This document shows positions 22,492-32,847 of a stretch of 64,000 nt of DNA, one piece after another (within the stretch, counting starts at the first letter, position 1; each line of letters opens with the position of its first letter). Position numbers and translations under genes: made by a program. The stretch comes from Malania oleifera (lineage: Eukaryota > Streptophyta > Magnoliopsida > Santalales > Ximeniaceae). The notes under the pieces were generated by a model, which ran no database searches, was not told where the DNA came from, and was given only the letters and a program-made list of their open reading frames with translations. The stretch is taken from positions 3,286,001 through 3,350,000 of the forward strand of contig NC_080421.1 of NCBI RefSeq assembly GCF_029873635.1, given 5' to 3'.

Positions 22492-24853
22492 AAGATGTCC
22501 AGTTCTGAATTTCTGCTCCTGTCAATGGGTAGATCCATCTACTCGAGTCATTCATGTGGTCCCCTGATTCTAAGGCCAATATACTCATCTGTTTCATTTC
22601 TTCCTCAAGAGTGACTTGATTGCCCTTTCGAAAGGTCTGATTCATTGGCGGGACTTCTACCCCCCACTTGGTACTTACTCTTCCTGTGCGCCTCTCGATT
22701 CGGATTATTCTTTTCTCTTCTGCCTTCTTCTTATGGTCAGCTAGAGTAGGAGTATATCCGATGCCGTATCTCTCATTCATGCCTTCTGGTAACAATGGCA
22801 TTGCGATGCCCTGAAGATACTTCCCCAACCCTTTTCCCGGGCAAAACCTTGATTTAATCATTTCAGCGGCCACCATGCGCGTGGAAGAAGAGATCCGAGG
22901 TTGAGGGATAAAAGATCCCTCCATTATAGTAATGACGTTGATGATCTCAAATGCTCGGAATGAATCTTCATGGGCTTCTTCAGCTGCTTCCACATAGGGA
23001 GTGGAAGAAGGTTTAGTAACCATTATATCGGTTTCTCCATAAACACATACCAGTTTGTCCCCTACTATAAATTTCACTCGCTGATGCAAAGAGGAGGGAA
23101 CTGCCCCAGTATTATGTATCCAAGGTCTTCCCAAGAGACAACTGTATGAAGGCGTAATATCCATGACTTGAAAAGTGATATTGAAGGTTACGGGTCCAAT
23201 CTGAATAGGGATGTCAAGCGACCCTACTGACTCTCTTCGTGTCCCATCGAAGGCACGCACCACCAAATTGTTTGGTGTCACATAAGAAGGGTCAATGGGT
23301 AACCTTTGCAGTGTAGTCATTGGCATAACATTGAGGGATGATCCATTATCTATCAGGACCCGAGACATCATATGATCCTTACATTTGGTGGATATATGCA
23401 ACGCCTTGTTGTGCCCCTGGCCTTCTGGCGGAATTTCTTCATCAGTAAAAGTGATGTAATTGGAGGCTGCTAGACTTCCGATCACATGATTGAATTTATC
23501 AACGCTGATATCTTGGGGAATGTAGGCTTGATTCAGGACTTTAAGTAACGCCTCCCGATGGGTTTCTGAATTTAGTAGAAGCGACAAAACAGATATGTGA
23601 GCCGGCATTTTCTTTAGTTGGTCCACGATGTTGTACTCGCTATGCTTTATTATCTTCAGGAATTCTTCGGCCTCTCCATTAGATATTGGACTTTTCACTG
23701 CCCTGTCCGGTTCCCCTACATTCTGTCGATTTGTTTTAGAAGAATCTGGCATATACACCCTACCACTTCGAGTTATCCCTTTCACCCCTGCTATATTGCT
23801 GGTGCTTCCTTCGACATACGCTTCACATTCATATTTCCAGGGTACTGCTTGGTTACTCTTGTATGGGAATGGCCTGGGAGTAGAGATCACCAAGCGAGCT
23901 GGCGCTTCCTGTGTGGGAAGAGCCTTGTTCATGGTAGGTATGAATGGTTGATTAGTGCACTGATGATATACCGGCCCGTTTTCCCCAATGACTGCAATCT
24001 CTCCACTTTTGCGGGTACAACCAAACTCTATAAACTTGTTATCCACCATCTTTTGCAAAAACATTCTAAAAGTTACACACTTTTTCACAGATCTTCCATC
24101 TTTACTCTGACATAAACAAAGTGCATTAGTGGGGCAAACAGCCTCTTGCCCTATCCGACCTGCCGCAATAAGTTCATTGAACAACCAATCTAAAGACATT
24201 TGTTCAAAATCTACCTCATTCGTCCCTTCTTCTATCATTCCGACATTGTTACCCCCATGATTGGGCAAAGGGTTCCCTTGAATTCCTGGTTGTTTATCAT
24301 CAAATGCTAGCCATCCGGCTTCTCTTAGTGTTTGAACCTTATTTTTGAATGCCCAACAACGTTCAATAGTGTGCCCGGGAGTGTTAGCGTGATATGCACA
24401 CTTGGCTTCGGGGTCATACCATTGTGGAAAAGGTGCCGTAACGACCGTTCTAGGAATGACTGAAACTAAGTTCCTCTCCATCAATTGTGGGAATAATTCT
24501 GAGTATGTCATTGGAATAGGATCTATCCTTCTCATATTTCTCTGGATGCCTCTATCATGAGTTCGCATATTCGGTTGGGCGGGCATGGCCCCGGAAGGAA
24601 CAACTTGGGGTCTACCTCCCGTATGAACAGTCTGATTGACAGAGGGCTCGAAAACAAAATTCCTCCTAGCCCCTTGGCCATGCTCTCTTTGATATTGTTG
24701 TCTTTGAACCATCTGGACCTCTTCTTCCTTTTTCTTGCTTGTCCACTTCTTGCCTAGACCAGTCTCTGTACTAATACTTTTAGTTCTCCCGACTTTGATG
24801 GCCGTCTCAATCCTCTCTCCGGTAGAAACAATGTCCATGAAGTCATGGGGGGT
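19000..24853 (-). repeat. Arm 2 of giant inverted repeat (Ogre gag-pol)
   Basis: Reverse complement of 11528-17370. The ATG at 11543 corresponds to 24838, and the pro-RT junction at 13915 corresponds to 22466. Near identity over about 5.8 kb indicates the duplication is about as young as the insertion. Confidence 0.9.
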
Positions 24854-25711
24854 TGCCCCTAGGAGATGCCCGAAGTAAGGATCTTTCAAGGTATTCACAA
24901 ATAGGGAAATAGCCTCCCTATCTTCCACCGGAGGATTGACCTGGACAGACATGTCCCTCCACCTATATGCATATTCTCTAAATGTTTCGGTGGGCTTCAT
25001 TTGCATACTCTGCAAGGTCATACGATCGGGTGCCATTTCTATAACATGGCGGTATTGAGCTATAAAAGAATTAGCCAGATCTTTCCATGTGCGGATCCGA
25101 GTCCGATCTTGTTGAATATACCACCTGATAGCCGCCCCTGTCAAGCTGTCTTGAAAGCAATGCATCATTAGTCTCTCATTATCAGAATGGGCAGCCATTT
25201 TTTGGCAATACAGGCGCAGGTGAGTTCGAGGACAATTAGTTCCATTAAATTTTTCAAAATCTGGTACTTTGAATTTTGGTGGCAGGGTGACCTTTGGCAC
25301 GAGGCACAAATCATTGGGATCTACAGAATCGAATGTATTGGATCCTTCAATAGCTCTCAGACGTTCCTCTAGTACATCGTATCGACGTTCAGTTTCAGAT
25401 CTGTTCACCCCCAAATCAGAAGCTACTAATGGGGGAGTCCCCACTACTGGAAACCCTGGTACTGGTATATTAGGGATGAACGGGGGTATACTTGGCATTG
25501 AACCCTCCATGACGCCAGGTAGTGGAACTGATGTTTGCCCATGTACTGGGGTAAACCCTGGAGGATGAGTAGGATCCATATCTGTCTCCGGATCATTCTG
25601 CACTGCTTTTCCTTTGTTCGTCAACAATTCCAGGATCTTGCTCATTTTTTCATTCAATTCTTCTTGTCCTTGCTCTATACCCAGGACTCTACCTTCCAAT
25701 TGTTCACTCAT
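22466..25711 (-). CDS. Ogre gag-protease (reverse copy)
   Basis: The frame of 1081 residues starts MSEQLEGRVLGIEQGQEELN, a short coiled-coil-like start. A proline-rich stretch follows, then the retrotransposon gag core: FEKFNGTNCPRTHLRLYCQK near 155, then TGAAIRWYIQQDRTRIRTW and FREYAYRWRDMSVQV. Then come the zinc-knuckle-like segment, the protease with IDNGSSLNV and the G-patch-like motif. This is the complete version of the forward copy's frame and looks whole. The next gene on the minus strand is pol, overlapping by 26 bp. Confidence 0.88.
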   Translation of the reverse strand: MSEQLEGRVLGIEQGQEELNEKMSKILELLTNKGKAVQNDPETDMDPTHPPGFTPVHGQTSVPLPGVMEGSMPSIPPFIPNIPVPGFPVVGTPPLVASDLGVNRSETERRYDVLEERLRAIEGSNTFDSVDPNDLCLVPKVTLPPKFKVPDFEKFNGTNCPRTHLRLYCQKMAAHSDNERLMMHCFQDSLTGAAIRWYIQQDRTRIRTWKDLANSFIAQYRHVIEMAPDRMTLQSMQMKPTETFREYAYRWRDMSVQVNPPVEDREAISLFVNTLKDPYFGHLLGATPHDFMDIVSTGERIETAIKVGRTKSISTETGLGKKWTSKKKEEEVQMVQRQQYQREHGQGARRNFVFEPSVNQTVHTGGRPQVVPSGAMPAQPNMRTHDRGIQRNMRRIDPIPMTYSELFPQLMERNLVSVIPRTVVTAPFPQWYDPEAKCAYHANTPGHTIERCWAFKNKVQTLREAGWLAFDDKQPGIQGNPLPNHGGNNVGMIEEGTNEVDFEQMSLDWLFNELIAAGRIGQEAVCPTNALCLCQSKDGRSVKKCVTFRMFLQKMVDNKFIEFGCTRKSGEIAVIGENGPVYHQCTNQPFIPTMNKALPTQEAPARLVISTPRPFPYKSNQAVPWKYECEAYVEGSTSNIAGVKGITRSGRVYMPDSSKTNRQNVGEPDRAVKSPISNGEAEEFLKIIKHSEYNIVDQLKKMPAHISVLSLLLNSETHREALLKVLNQAYIPQDISVDKFNHVIGSLAASNYITFTDEEIPPEGQGHNKALHISTKCKDHMMSRVLIDNGSSLNVMPMTTLQRLPIDPSYVTPNNLVVRAFDGTRRESVGSLDIPIQIGPVTFNITFQVMDITPSYSCLLGRPWIHNTGAVPSSLHQRVKFIVGDKLVCVYGETDIMVTKPSSTPYVEAAEEAHEDSFRAFEIINVITIMEGSFIPQPRISSSTRMVAAEMIKSRFCPGKGLGKYLQGIAMPLLPEGMNERYGIGYTPTLADHKKKAEEKRIIRIERRTGRVSTKWGVEVPPMNQTFRKGNQVTLEEEMKQMSILALESGDHMNDSSRWIYPLTGAEIQNWTSFDYPIHFM

Positions 25712-26034
25712 TTCTTTTGCCCTTCTCCTGGTATTGTATTGATGCGTGACAGTCTCAATGTTGCTTGTTTAGACAAATTTTGTCGCTAGGCACTGCAAAC
25801 CAAAACTTTCCCTTTTTAGAATCGTGAATGCATAGATATGTATGCATGAAATGCAATGGTCTTTTCAAGACGTATAAATTTCACAAATATGAAACATATG
25901 TATGCAACCTAATGCACTCCAATCAAGGTTCATGGAAGAGATCATCATCATTTTTAGAAAATAAAATCTGCTTTTCATTAATAGAATCCTTTCATACAAT
26001 AACAAATCCAACCGAATATTAAATCAAAATCTAC
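25712..26034 (-). other. Spacer between ORF1 and gag of reverse Ogre copy
   Basis: AT-rich and without a supported frame. A spacer of this size between ORF1 and gag is normal for Ogre-type elements. Confidence 0.5.
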
Positions 26035-27925
26035 TCATGATTGCACAATCTCTGCATTTTGCTGTGCCGACTTTTTATGCAAAGCCCGAAACTTGGCCTC
26101 CCAGTAGTCCGCTTTCATTATGCACGGCTCAATCTTTTCCAGTACTTGATTATACTTGCTTCTCTGCTCATCCCCCCTGCCTCTCCAACTCTTGTATGTA
26201 GAGCGATTTCTTTTTAACTTCGGTATGGGCATCTTCTAACATTTGAGATTTCTGTCCAAGTGCTGCTCGAAGCCTTCGTCTTTCCTTCCTTAGAGCCACG
26301 ACCTCTTCTTCTGATTGTATGTACCGAATCCTTTGTCGCTTGATTTCTTTGCGATAGACAGAGACTAGAGCCTCCTTTTGCTGATTCCCCACTTCTGCTC
26401 TTGCATCTCCTTTTTCTACTGGGCATGGATCCCCTTGTGGCTTCAATTGCATGCATGCGCTTGGTGATTTAATATGTTCAATAACGATTTCTGGGATTCT
26501 TTTGAGTTGGGGGTTTACCCGGTTTTCTCGCCATGCTTCATAATTTCCTTGGACTGTGGCAATTCCATCACTCGGGTCTATTAGGTTCACATGCTTCCAT
26601 GCCACCATAAATTTTCTAATCTGGTTTCGAGTGTCTCCTGTTTCATATGCAAAGTCTGAATCAGCCAATCCATGAGTCATAGGCACAAACTGAGATGCCC
26701 CCAATTGCCTTCTGACCATCAAAGGGGCATATGCTATCCCTCCCCATGGGCCTAGTAATGGAACCCATGGAAGATTTCCACACCGATATATCATGTTAGA
26801 GCGGACCATCCATGGCGCTAGCCAAGTTACCCCTGAGTCGATCAAGCCACACATTTTTGTGTTCCATTTAGATTTATCTAACTGCTCCTTCAATTGGGTA
26901 TCCTCAAATTCAGCCAAAGGGATTCGGATCATTGAGAAAATACTACGGAAGCCCCCTTTGTTGGACGATAAGTGACCTACCATCCAGACATATAACAGCT
27001 GCACACAACATTTTAAACGTTCTCTCCTCCTGATTCTGCAGTTGTTGAGTGATCTGAAGGTTTCTGCCAGGATGCCTTGAATGGGATTAATCCCGTTACG
27101 TACTTGTGCTACAAACGAAACAGTAGCTTGATCGATCGTGTTTAGTTCTTTTGGAAAAATGATCAAACCGTAAATAGCTAATGCCATCATATGTATTTGA
27201 ACCTCTTCTTTTTCTTCTTTTTCAATTATTTCTTTCAACTACTTCCAAGAGATTTTCCTTACTTCTGCACCTCCCTCTGAGAATGTTTTCTGGATTTTGA
27301 CCCCGGCAGCATCGTACATCTCCTTCACGAACGAAACACTAGCATCATGCACATAAGGTTTGTATGGTGTCTGTAACTTGACTAGATGCAAAAGCGAAGT
27401 ATACTCCTCGATGGTTGGTGTCAAGTCGATACCGTTCATTGTAAAGCAACGATATGGTGGATTCCAGAACTCGACCAGTGCTTTTATGGCAGGGATATTT
27501 ACCGATACATGCAACAAGAAACCAATGTGCCCATATGTTTGAGAGAATTTTAAACGGCGTGCTGGGGTCCATTCCTTCCAAATGACTTTTAGCTCATCTA
27601 ACGGATTGGATCTTATGTTGATGAAAGTCCGGGCTGGTAGTTCGATGATAGATTTCTGAGTAAGACTGTCACCCCACTTGTTCTGTTGACTTTCTGAATA
27701 TTGTTGTACTGTGGACTCAATCTCATGGTAAGCCATTGTGTTCTCCATGAATGATTCAGATCTCTTATAGAACCTTGATGAAGTAGACAGGATGCCTACG
27801 TGAATGCAACATGTTAGTAAAGGTATCATACAACTCAAAACAATGCATGCAGTCATGACACCAAACTGAAAATAATGAAACTTATATCCTCCACCCGAGG
27901 TAGACTTATATAAAAGATTCTCCAA
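26035..27925 (-). pseudogene. Ogre ORF1 (extra 5' frame, plant-mobile-domain/DUF7745-like)
   Basis: On the minus strand upstream of gag lies coding sequence of unknown biochemical role. The first part has WTPARRLKFSQTYGHIGFLL, FWNPPYRCFTMNGIDLTPT and IEEYTSLLHL, the pattern of the DUF7745/plant-mobile-domain-like proteins found as ORF1 in Ogre elements. The second part continues the globular domain (WAPWMVRSNMIYRCGNLPWV, LGPWGGIAYAPLMVRRQLG). It ends in a charged coiled coil (RYIQSEEEVVALRKERRRLR). An extra ORF before gag separates Ogre from other Tat elements. It is not one open frame and has about two breaks. The forward copy shows no ORF1. Confidence 0.7.
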
Positions 27926-29387
27926 GACTCTATCTTATGCATGGAGTGTTTATGCATGTGTGTACTTAGTGCACAAATACATGTCAATAGGGATATTAAC
28001 ATGTATGTGACCTATCGGGCATGATTACGTGTGAAATTATACATGAATGCATGGATGCAATGTAACCTAACTAACTACTTTGTTAGCTTTCTAGGAAAAG
28101 TCCCACTAATGAGAGATTTCAATACAATCATTGCTGGGCCACAATTTAAATGCAACTCTTCCCTCAATCGGTCCATGTATCTCAGATTCTATGAAGGGTC
28201 AAATTATGATCTGAGATTGAGGTTGACCCAGGTTGGTCAACCCATTGGATTTGTTTAGTGCGAACTTGTGGACTTTAGTGTGCACTTGGGCCTCAAGTAT
28301 TTTAAAATATGGGCTTCAATATACTTCATGATGGGATCAGGCCCTAATTTTAAAAGGATTTGGGCTTGGATTGTTTAGAAAATATGGGCCTGGATTTTTA
28401 GGGTAATAAGGCCGAAGCCCATTTATGGAAATCTGGATTTGACCCATTTTGAAAATCAGGCCTGGACCGAGTTTTTACTTAGGAAAAGGTTGGGCCTATA
28501 CTTGTTATTTCTCAAAAAATTGGGCCCGAGTTATTTGAAAAGGGTTGGGCCGACCCATATTTTAAAATGCTTGGGCCAAGTGCTCCATTTTTTGAAAGGA
28601 TGGGTCTTGGTCTCATTATTGGGCTTTTTCAGAATACTAACTAAGTAGTATGTATGTCTAAATGTATGTCAAATGCATGATATAATACAAAGTATTTCAC
28701 ATATATGCAACACAGTATTCATGGAGAGTGATGTGGCTCTTGTCCCAACCTAGGGTAGGTACGTATGTATAGGGTTCTTCATGGCTCTACCCTAGTTAAG
28801 GAAGACTATGGACAAGTATGTGTGGGTAGGTTCTAACCCTATTGACAAAAGGTTCCCAGTTTGGAATTTCATCCTCCCCCATTGGGGTCCGGATAAAACC
28901 CATACTGAGTGGAGTGGTTCGCGGGTCCCATCAAGCTCTGCCACGAAGGGACTGACGCTATTACACTCCTATCTAGTCCTAGTAAGGAAAGCTCGGGTAT
29001 AGAGCGTGAGAGTGTGTGAATTCAATTTTTTTAACCTAATCCCGCTATCCCCACATTTATTCACATGCTATAAACAATATGGAAACAAGATATCTACCAT
29101 TAATATATATATTCAAAAGACAAGGAAACACAATATATGCAATTAATATGTTTATTCACAAAGATTTGGAGACAAAAAAGAATAAAAAAAGAATAAAAAA
29201 AAATAAGGAAACAAAATTTTTTTTTTTTATTAATTAAGGTTATTCACAAATTATGGAAGTAAAATATTTATGATTAATCAAGGTTATTTATGAATTACTA
29301 TATTTGCAAAATAAGGAGTAATTAAAAGATTTATTAAATTTAAACTTGGGATAATTTTCAATTAATTAATGGCTCGACTCTCTACGG
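27926..29387 (-). other. 5' leader of reverse Ogre copy
   Basis: Sequence between the reverse primer site and ORF1. The stretch 28280-28630 contains many loosely spaced copies of 'tgggcct/tgggctt', a degenerate repeat. 28730-29000 is mixed sequence and 29040-29350 is A-rich. No coding sequence is supported. Confidence 0.55.
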
Positions 29388-29405
29388 TCCCCAGCGGAGT
29401 CGCCA
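29388..29405 (-). other. Primer binding site, reverse copy
   Basis: Exact reverse complement of the forward primer site at 11509-11526, followed outward by a few bases of LTR end. It shows that the reverse copy kept its 5' initiation region. Confidence 0.85.
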
Positions 29406-29416
29406 AGCTGTCGCGA

Positions 29417-30019
29417 CGTCCCGAGTCTTAAAGACCATCTTGAGATCAAAACATGAACTGAACCTGAGGCAATAGTTTAACTTGAGAATTATAGAGGTTC
29501 GCAACAGAATAAGGCGAAAGGAGGGAGAAATGTTTGGGGTCATCGACGAAAAAGAAAAAAAATCAGTCAAAGGGGAATTAAGCTTGACAACTTAACATTC
29601 ATGTGCTTCGACTTTTTGAATACTGGTATAAAGTTTTTCCTTTGAACTGACATTTAAGTCTGGTAAACTAGTCATCTTGCATATATGATCTTTTGATATA
29701 GCAAAGGGATGTTCCAATTACATGGTTGGATATTTCTCCAAAAAAAAAAAAAAAAAACCTTTTTCATTGTCCCAAGAATAGGGTAATCAAAAGAGTTCGC
29801 TAGTATGCTTCCTGTTTCAATGACCTAGAGCTTCGGAAATGTGGTGTACAACCGATAAATAAGGCAAAATCTGAGGAGGTTGTGGCCTTCATATGAAACT
29901 GAGAGCTTTTACTGATGCATTTGCAATGAGGCAATTGTCGTGTCAAAACTTCTCTCCCTATCCAATTGCATTAAGCAAACAGGGTTAATATTGGTTGTAG
30001 GTCCATTCAACTGAGGCAG
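29417..30019 (+). repeat. Smaller inverted repeat, copy 2 (Ogre 3' region)
   Basis: Forward-oriented counterpart of 17371-17985; contains a poly(A) run near 29740-29757. From here to the 3' LTR the sequence belongs to the forward element's 3' region. Confidence 0.85.
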
Positions 30020-30347
30020 ATTTTTTTTAGTGAGTTTCCTTTTAGCCAAATCAATCATCTCCATGATTGGATGAATTAAGAAAATTGAGCCAAGATCAGT
30101 TACAGATGAAAGATGAGGTTTTTGATCACAGACGCACCAGGGGAAAAGATTCAGGCATTTCCTTCATTCATTATCATACATTTCAGGCATTGCATAAAAA
30201 CATGTAGCAACATATCCCCATGTTCTGGCACCACAGTAGACAGCATACATGCACTACTGCATTCTAGTCATACCCCTCTTGTCATGCATCTCTTTTGATC
30301 ATTATCCAAACGACCTTTGTCTCACTAATGTTTGAGTTATTACTCCA
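30020..30347 (+). other. Ogre 3' untranslated region before tandem array
   Basis: Unique sequence without a supported frame, linking the inverted segment to the 45-bp array. Confidence 0.5.
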
Positions 30348-31980
30348 TGAACTATAGCTCGGGTTCCTACACCCGATGCAAGTCACCCCTCATGAACTAT
30401 AGCTCGGGTTCCTACACCCGGTGCAAGTCATCCTCTGTGCACTATAGCTCGGATTCCTACACCCGATGCAAGTCACTCCTCATGAACTATAGCTCGGGTT
30501 CCTACACCCGGGGCAAGTCATCCTCCGTGAACTATAGCTCGGGTTCCTACACCCGATGCAAGTCACCCCTCATAAACTATAGCTTGGGTTCCTACACCCG
30601 GTGCAAGTCATCCTCCGTGAACTATAGCTCGGGTTCCTACACCCGGTGCAAGTCATCCTCCGTGAACTATAGCTCGGGTTCCTACACCCGGTGCAAGTCA
30701 CCCTTCGTGAACTATAGCTCGGGTTCCTACACCCGGTGCAAGTCACCCTTCCGTGAAATAGAGCGCCGGTGCCTACACCCGGTGCAAGTCACCCTTCCGT
30801 GAACTATAGCTAGGGTTCCTACACCCGGTGCAAGTCACCCTTCGTGAACTATAGCTCGGGCTCCTACACCCGGTGCAAGTCACCATGCGTGAACTATAGC
30901 TCGGGTTCCTACACCCGGTGCGAGTCACCATCCGTGCACTATAGCTCGGGTTCCTACACCTGGTGCAAGTCACCTTCCGTGCACTATAGCTCGGGTTCCT
31001 ACACCCGGTGCAAGTCACCTTTCCGTGAACTATAGCTCGGGTGCAAGTCACCTTCCGTACACTATAGCTCGGGTTCCTACACCCGGTGCAAGTCACCCAT
31101 CGTGAACTATAGCTCGGGTTCCTACACCCGGTGCAAGTCACCTTCCGTGCACTATAGCTCGGGTTCCTACACCCGGTGCAAGTCACCTTTCCGTGAACTA
31201 TAGCTCGGGTTCCTACACCCGGTGCAAGTCACCTTCCGTGCACTATAGCTCGGGTTCCTACACCCGGTGCGAGTCACCTTCCGTGCACTATAGCTCGGGT
31301 TCCTACACCCGGTGCAAGTCACCTTCCGTGCACTATAGCTCGGGTTCCTACACCCGGTGCAAGTCACCTTTCCGTGAACTATAGCTCGGGTGCAAGTCAC
31401 CTTCCGTACACTATAGCTCGGGTTCCTACACCCGGTGCAAGTCACCCATCGTGAACTATAGCTCGGGTTCCTACACCCGGTGCAAGTCACCTTCCGTGCA
31501 CTATAGCTCGGGTTCCTACACCCGGTGCAAGTCACCTTTCCGTGAACTATAGCTCGGGTTCCTACACCCGGTGCAAGTCACCTTCCGTGCACTATAGCTC
31601 GGGTTCCTACACCCGGTGCAAGTCACCTTTCCGTGAACTATAGCTCGGGTGCAAGTCACCTTCCGTACACTATAGCTCGGGTTCCTACACCCGGTGCAAG
31701 TCACCCATCGTGAACTACAGCTCGGGTTCCTACACCCGGTGCAAGTCACCTTCCGTGCACTATAGCTCGGGTTCCTACACTCGGTGCAAGTCACCTTTCC
31801 GTGAACTATAGCTCGGGTTCCTACACCCGGTGCAAGTCACCTTCCGTGCACTATAGCTCGGGTTCCTACACCCGGTGCAAGTCACCCCTCCGTGAACTAT
31901 AACTCGGGTTCCTACACTCGGTGCAAGTCACCTTTCATGAACTATAGCTCGGGTTCCTACACTCGACGCAAGTCATTCTC
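30348..31980 (+). repeat. 45-bp tandem array, about 36 copies, in Ogre 3' UTR
   Basis: The unit reads TGAACTATAGCTCGGGTTCC, then TACACCCGGTGCAAGTCACC, then about five variable bases. Because 45 is a multiple of 3 and units lack stops, both strands show long repetitive frames (YSSGSYTRCKSP-type plus, CTGCRNPSYS-type minus); these are by-products, not genes. Each unit holds a short inverted repeat (CGGGT/ACCCG, 6-base loop). Shortened units ('ctcgggtgcaagtcacc') recur at about 31036, 31387 and 31647, so a higher-order block has itself been duplicated. Tandem arrays in the 3' UTR are a known feature of Tat/Ogre elements and a known source of satellites. Confidence 0.95.
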
Positions 31981-32155
31981 ATGTGCTCTCAAGCATACAT
32001 GCAAATCGGTTTTCACAAATCATTTTGGTCTCTTCCGTTACAATGGGCCTGGTCCAAAATCAGCGTCTTTTATCTTTGCAGGCTTGTTGCCACAAATAAC
32101 GTAGGAGAGATCTTACTTTTACTTTGAAGCAACGAATCCCACAAAGAGGGGCAGC
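31981..32155 (+). other. End of Ogre internal region with polypurine tract
   Basis: Ends in a purine-rich stretch (acaaagaggggcagc, about 32141-32155) directly before the 3' LTR, the expected plus-strand primer. Confidence 0.6.
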
Positions 32156-32450
32156 TGTAGACACCCCATTTTTTACCCAGGCCCAATCTATGTATTACTA
32201 TTATTATTATTATTGTTATTTTATTATTATTATTATTATTTTATTTATTCTTATTATTAATTTTCACTAATCTTATTATTATTATTATTATTATTTTCTT
32301 TATTATTATTATTATTTTTCATTAGTATTATTAATATTACTTTTATTTTTATTTTTTATGTCTATTTTATTATTATTATTATTTATTATTTTCATTATTA
32401 TTTTTATTATTTTTATTATCATTATTATTAGTATTTTTATTACTATTATC

Positions 32451-32492
<42 letters not shown>

Positions 32493-32703
32493 TTTCATTA
32501 GTATTATTATTATTACTTTTATTTTTATTTCTATTTATATTGTTTATTATTATTATTATTATTTATTATTTTCATTGTTATTGACATTATTTTTAATTAT
32601 TATTATTATTAGTATGTTTACCTTTATTATTACTATTATTATTAGTGTTTTATTTATTTATTTATCTTTGTTATTACTATTATTATTGTTATTATTTATT
32701 TCG

Positions 32704-32742
<39 letters not shown>

Positions 32743-32802
32743 GTTATTATTTTGTTGCCACTATTATTTTTAGTATCTTTATTATCATTATTATTATTAC
32801 TA

Positions 32803-32847
<45 letters not shown>

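Noticed and set aside
30348-31980. CRISPR-like array of regular repeats
   Set aside because: Units are contiguous 45-mers with no unique spacers, lie in the 3' UTR of an Ogre element, and the host is a plant.
30332-32104. Long repetitive frames on both strands encoding YSSGSYTRCKSP-like or CTGCRNPSYS-like 15-residue repeats
   Set aside because: They follow automatically from a stop-free 45-bp tandem repeat; no start context, no domain.
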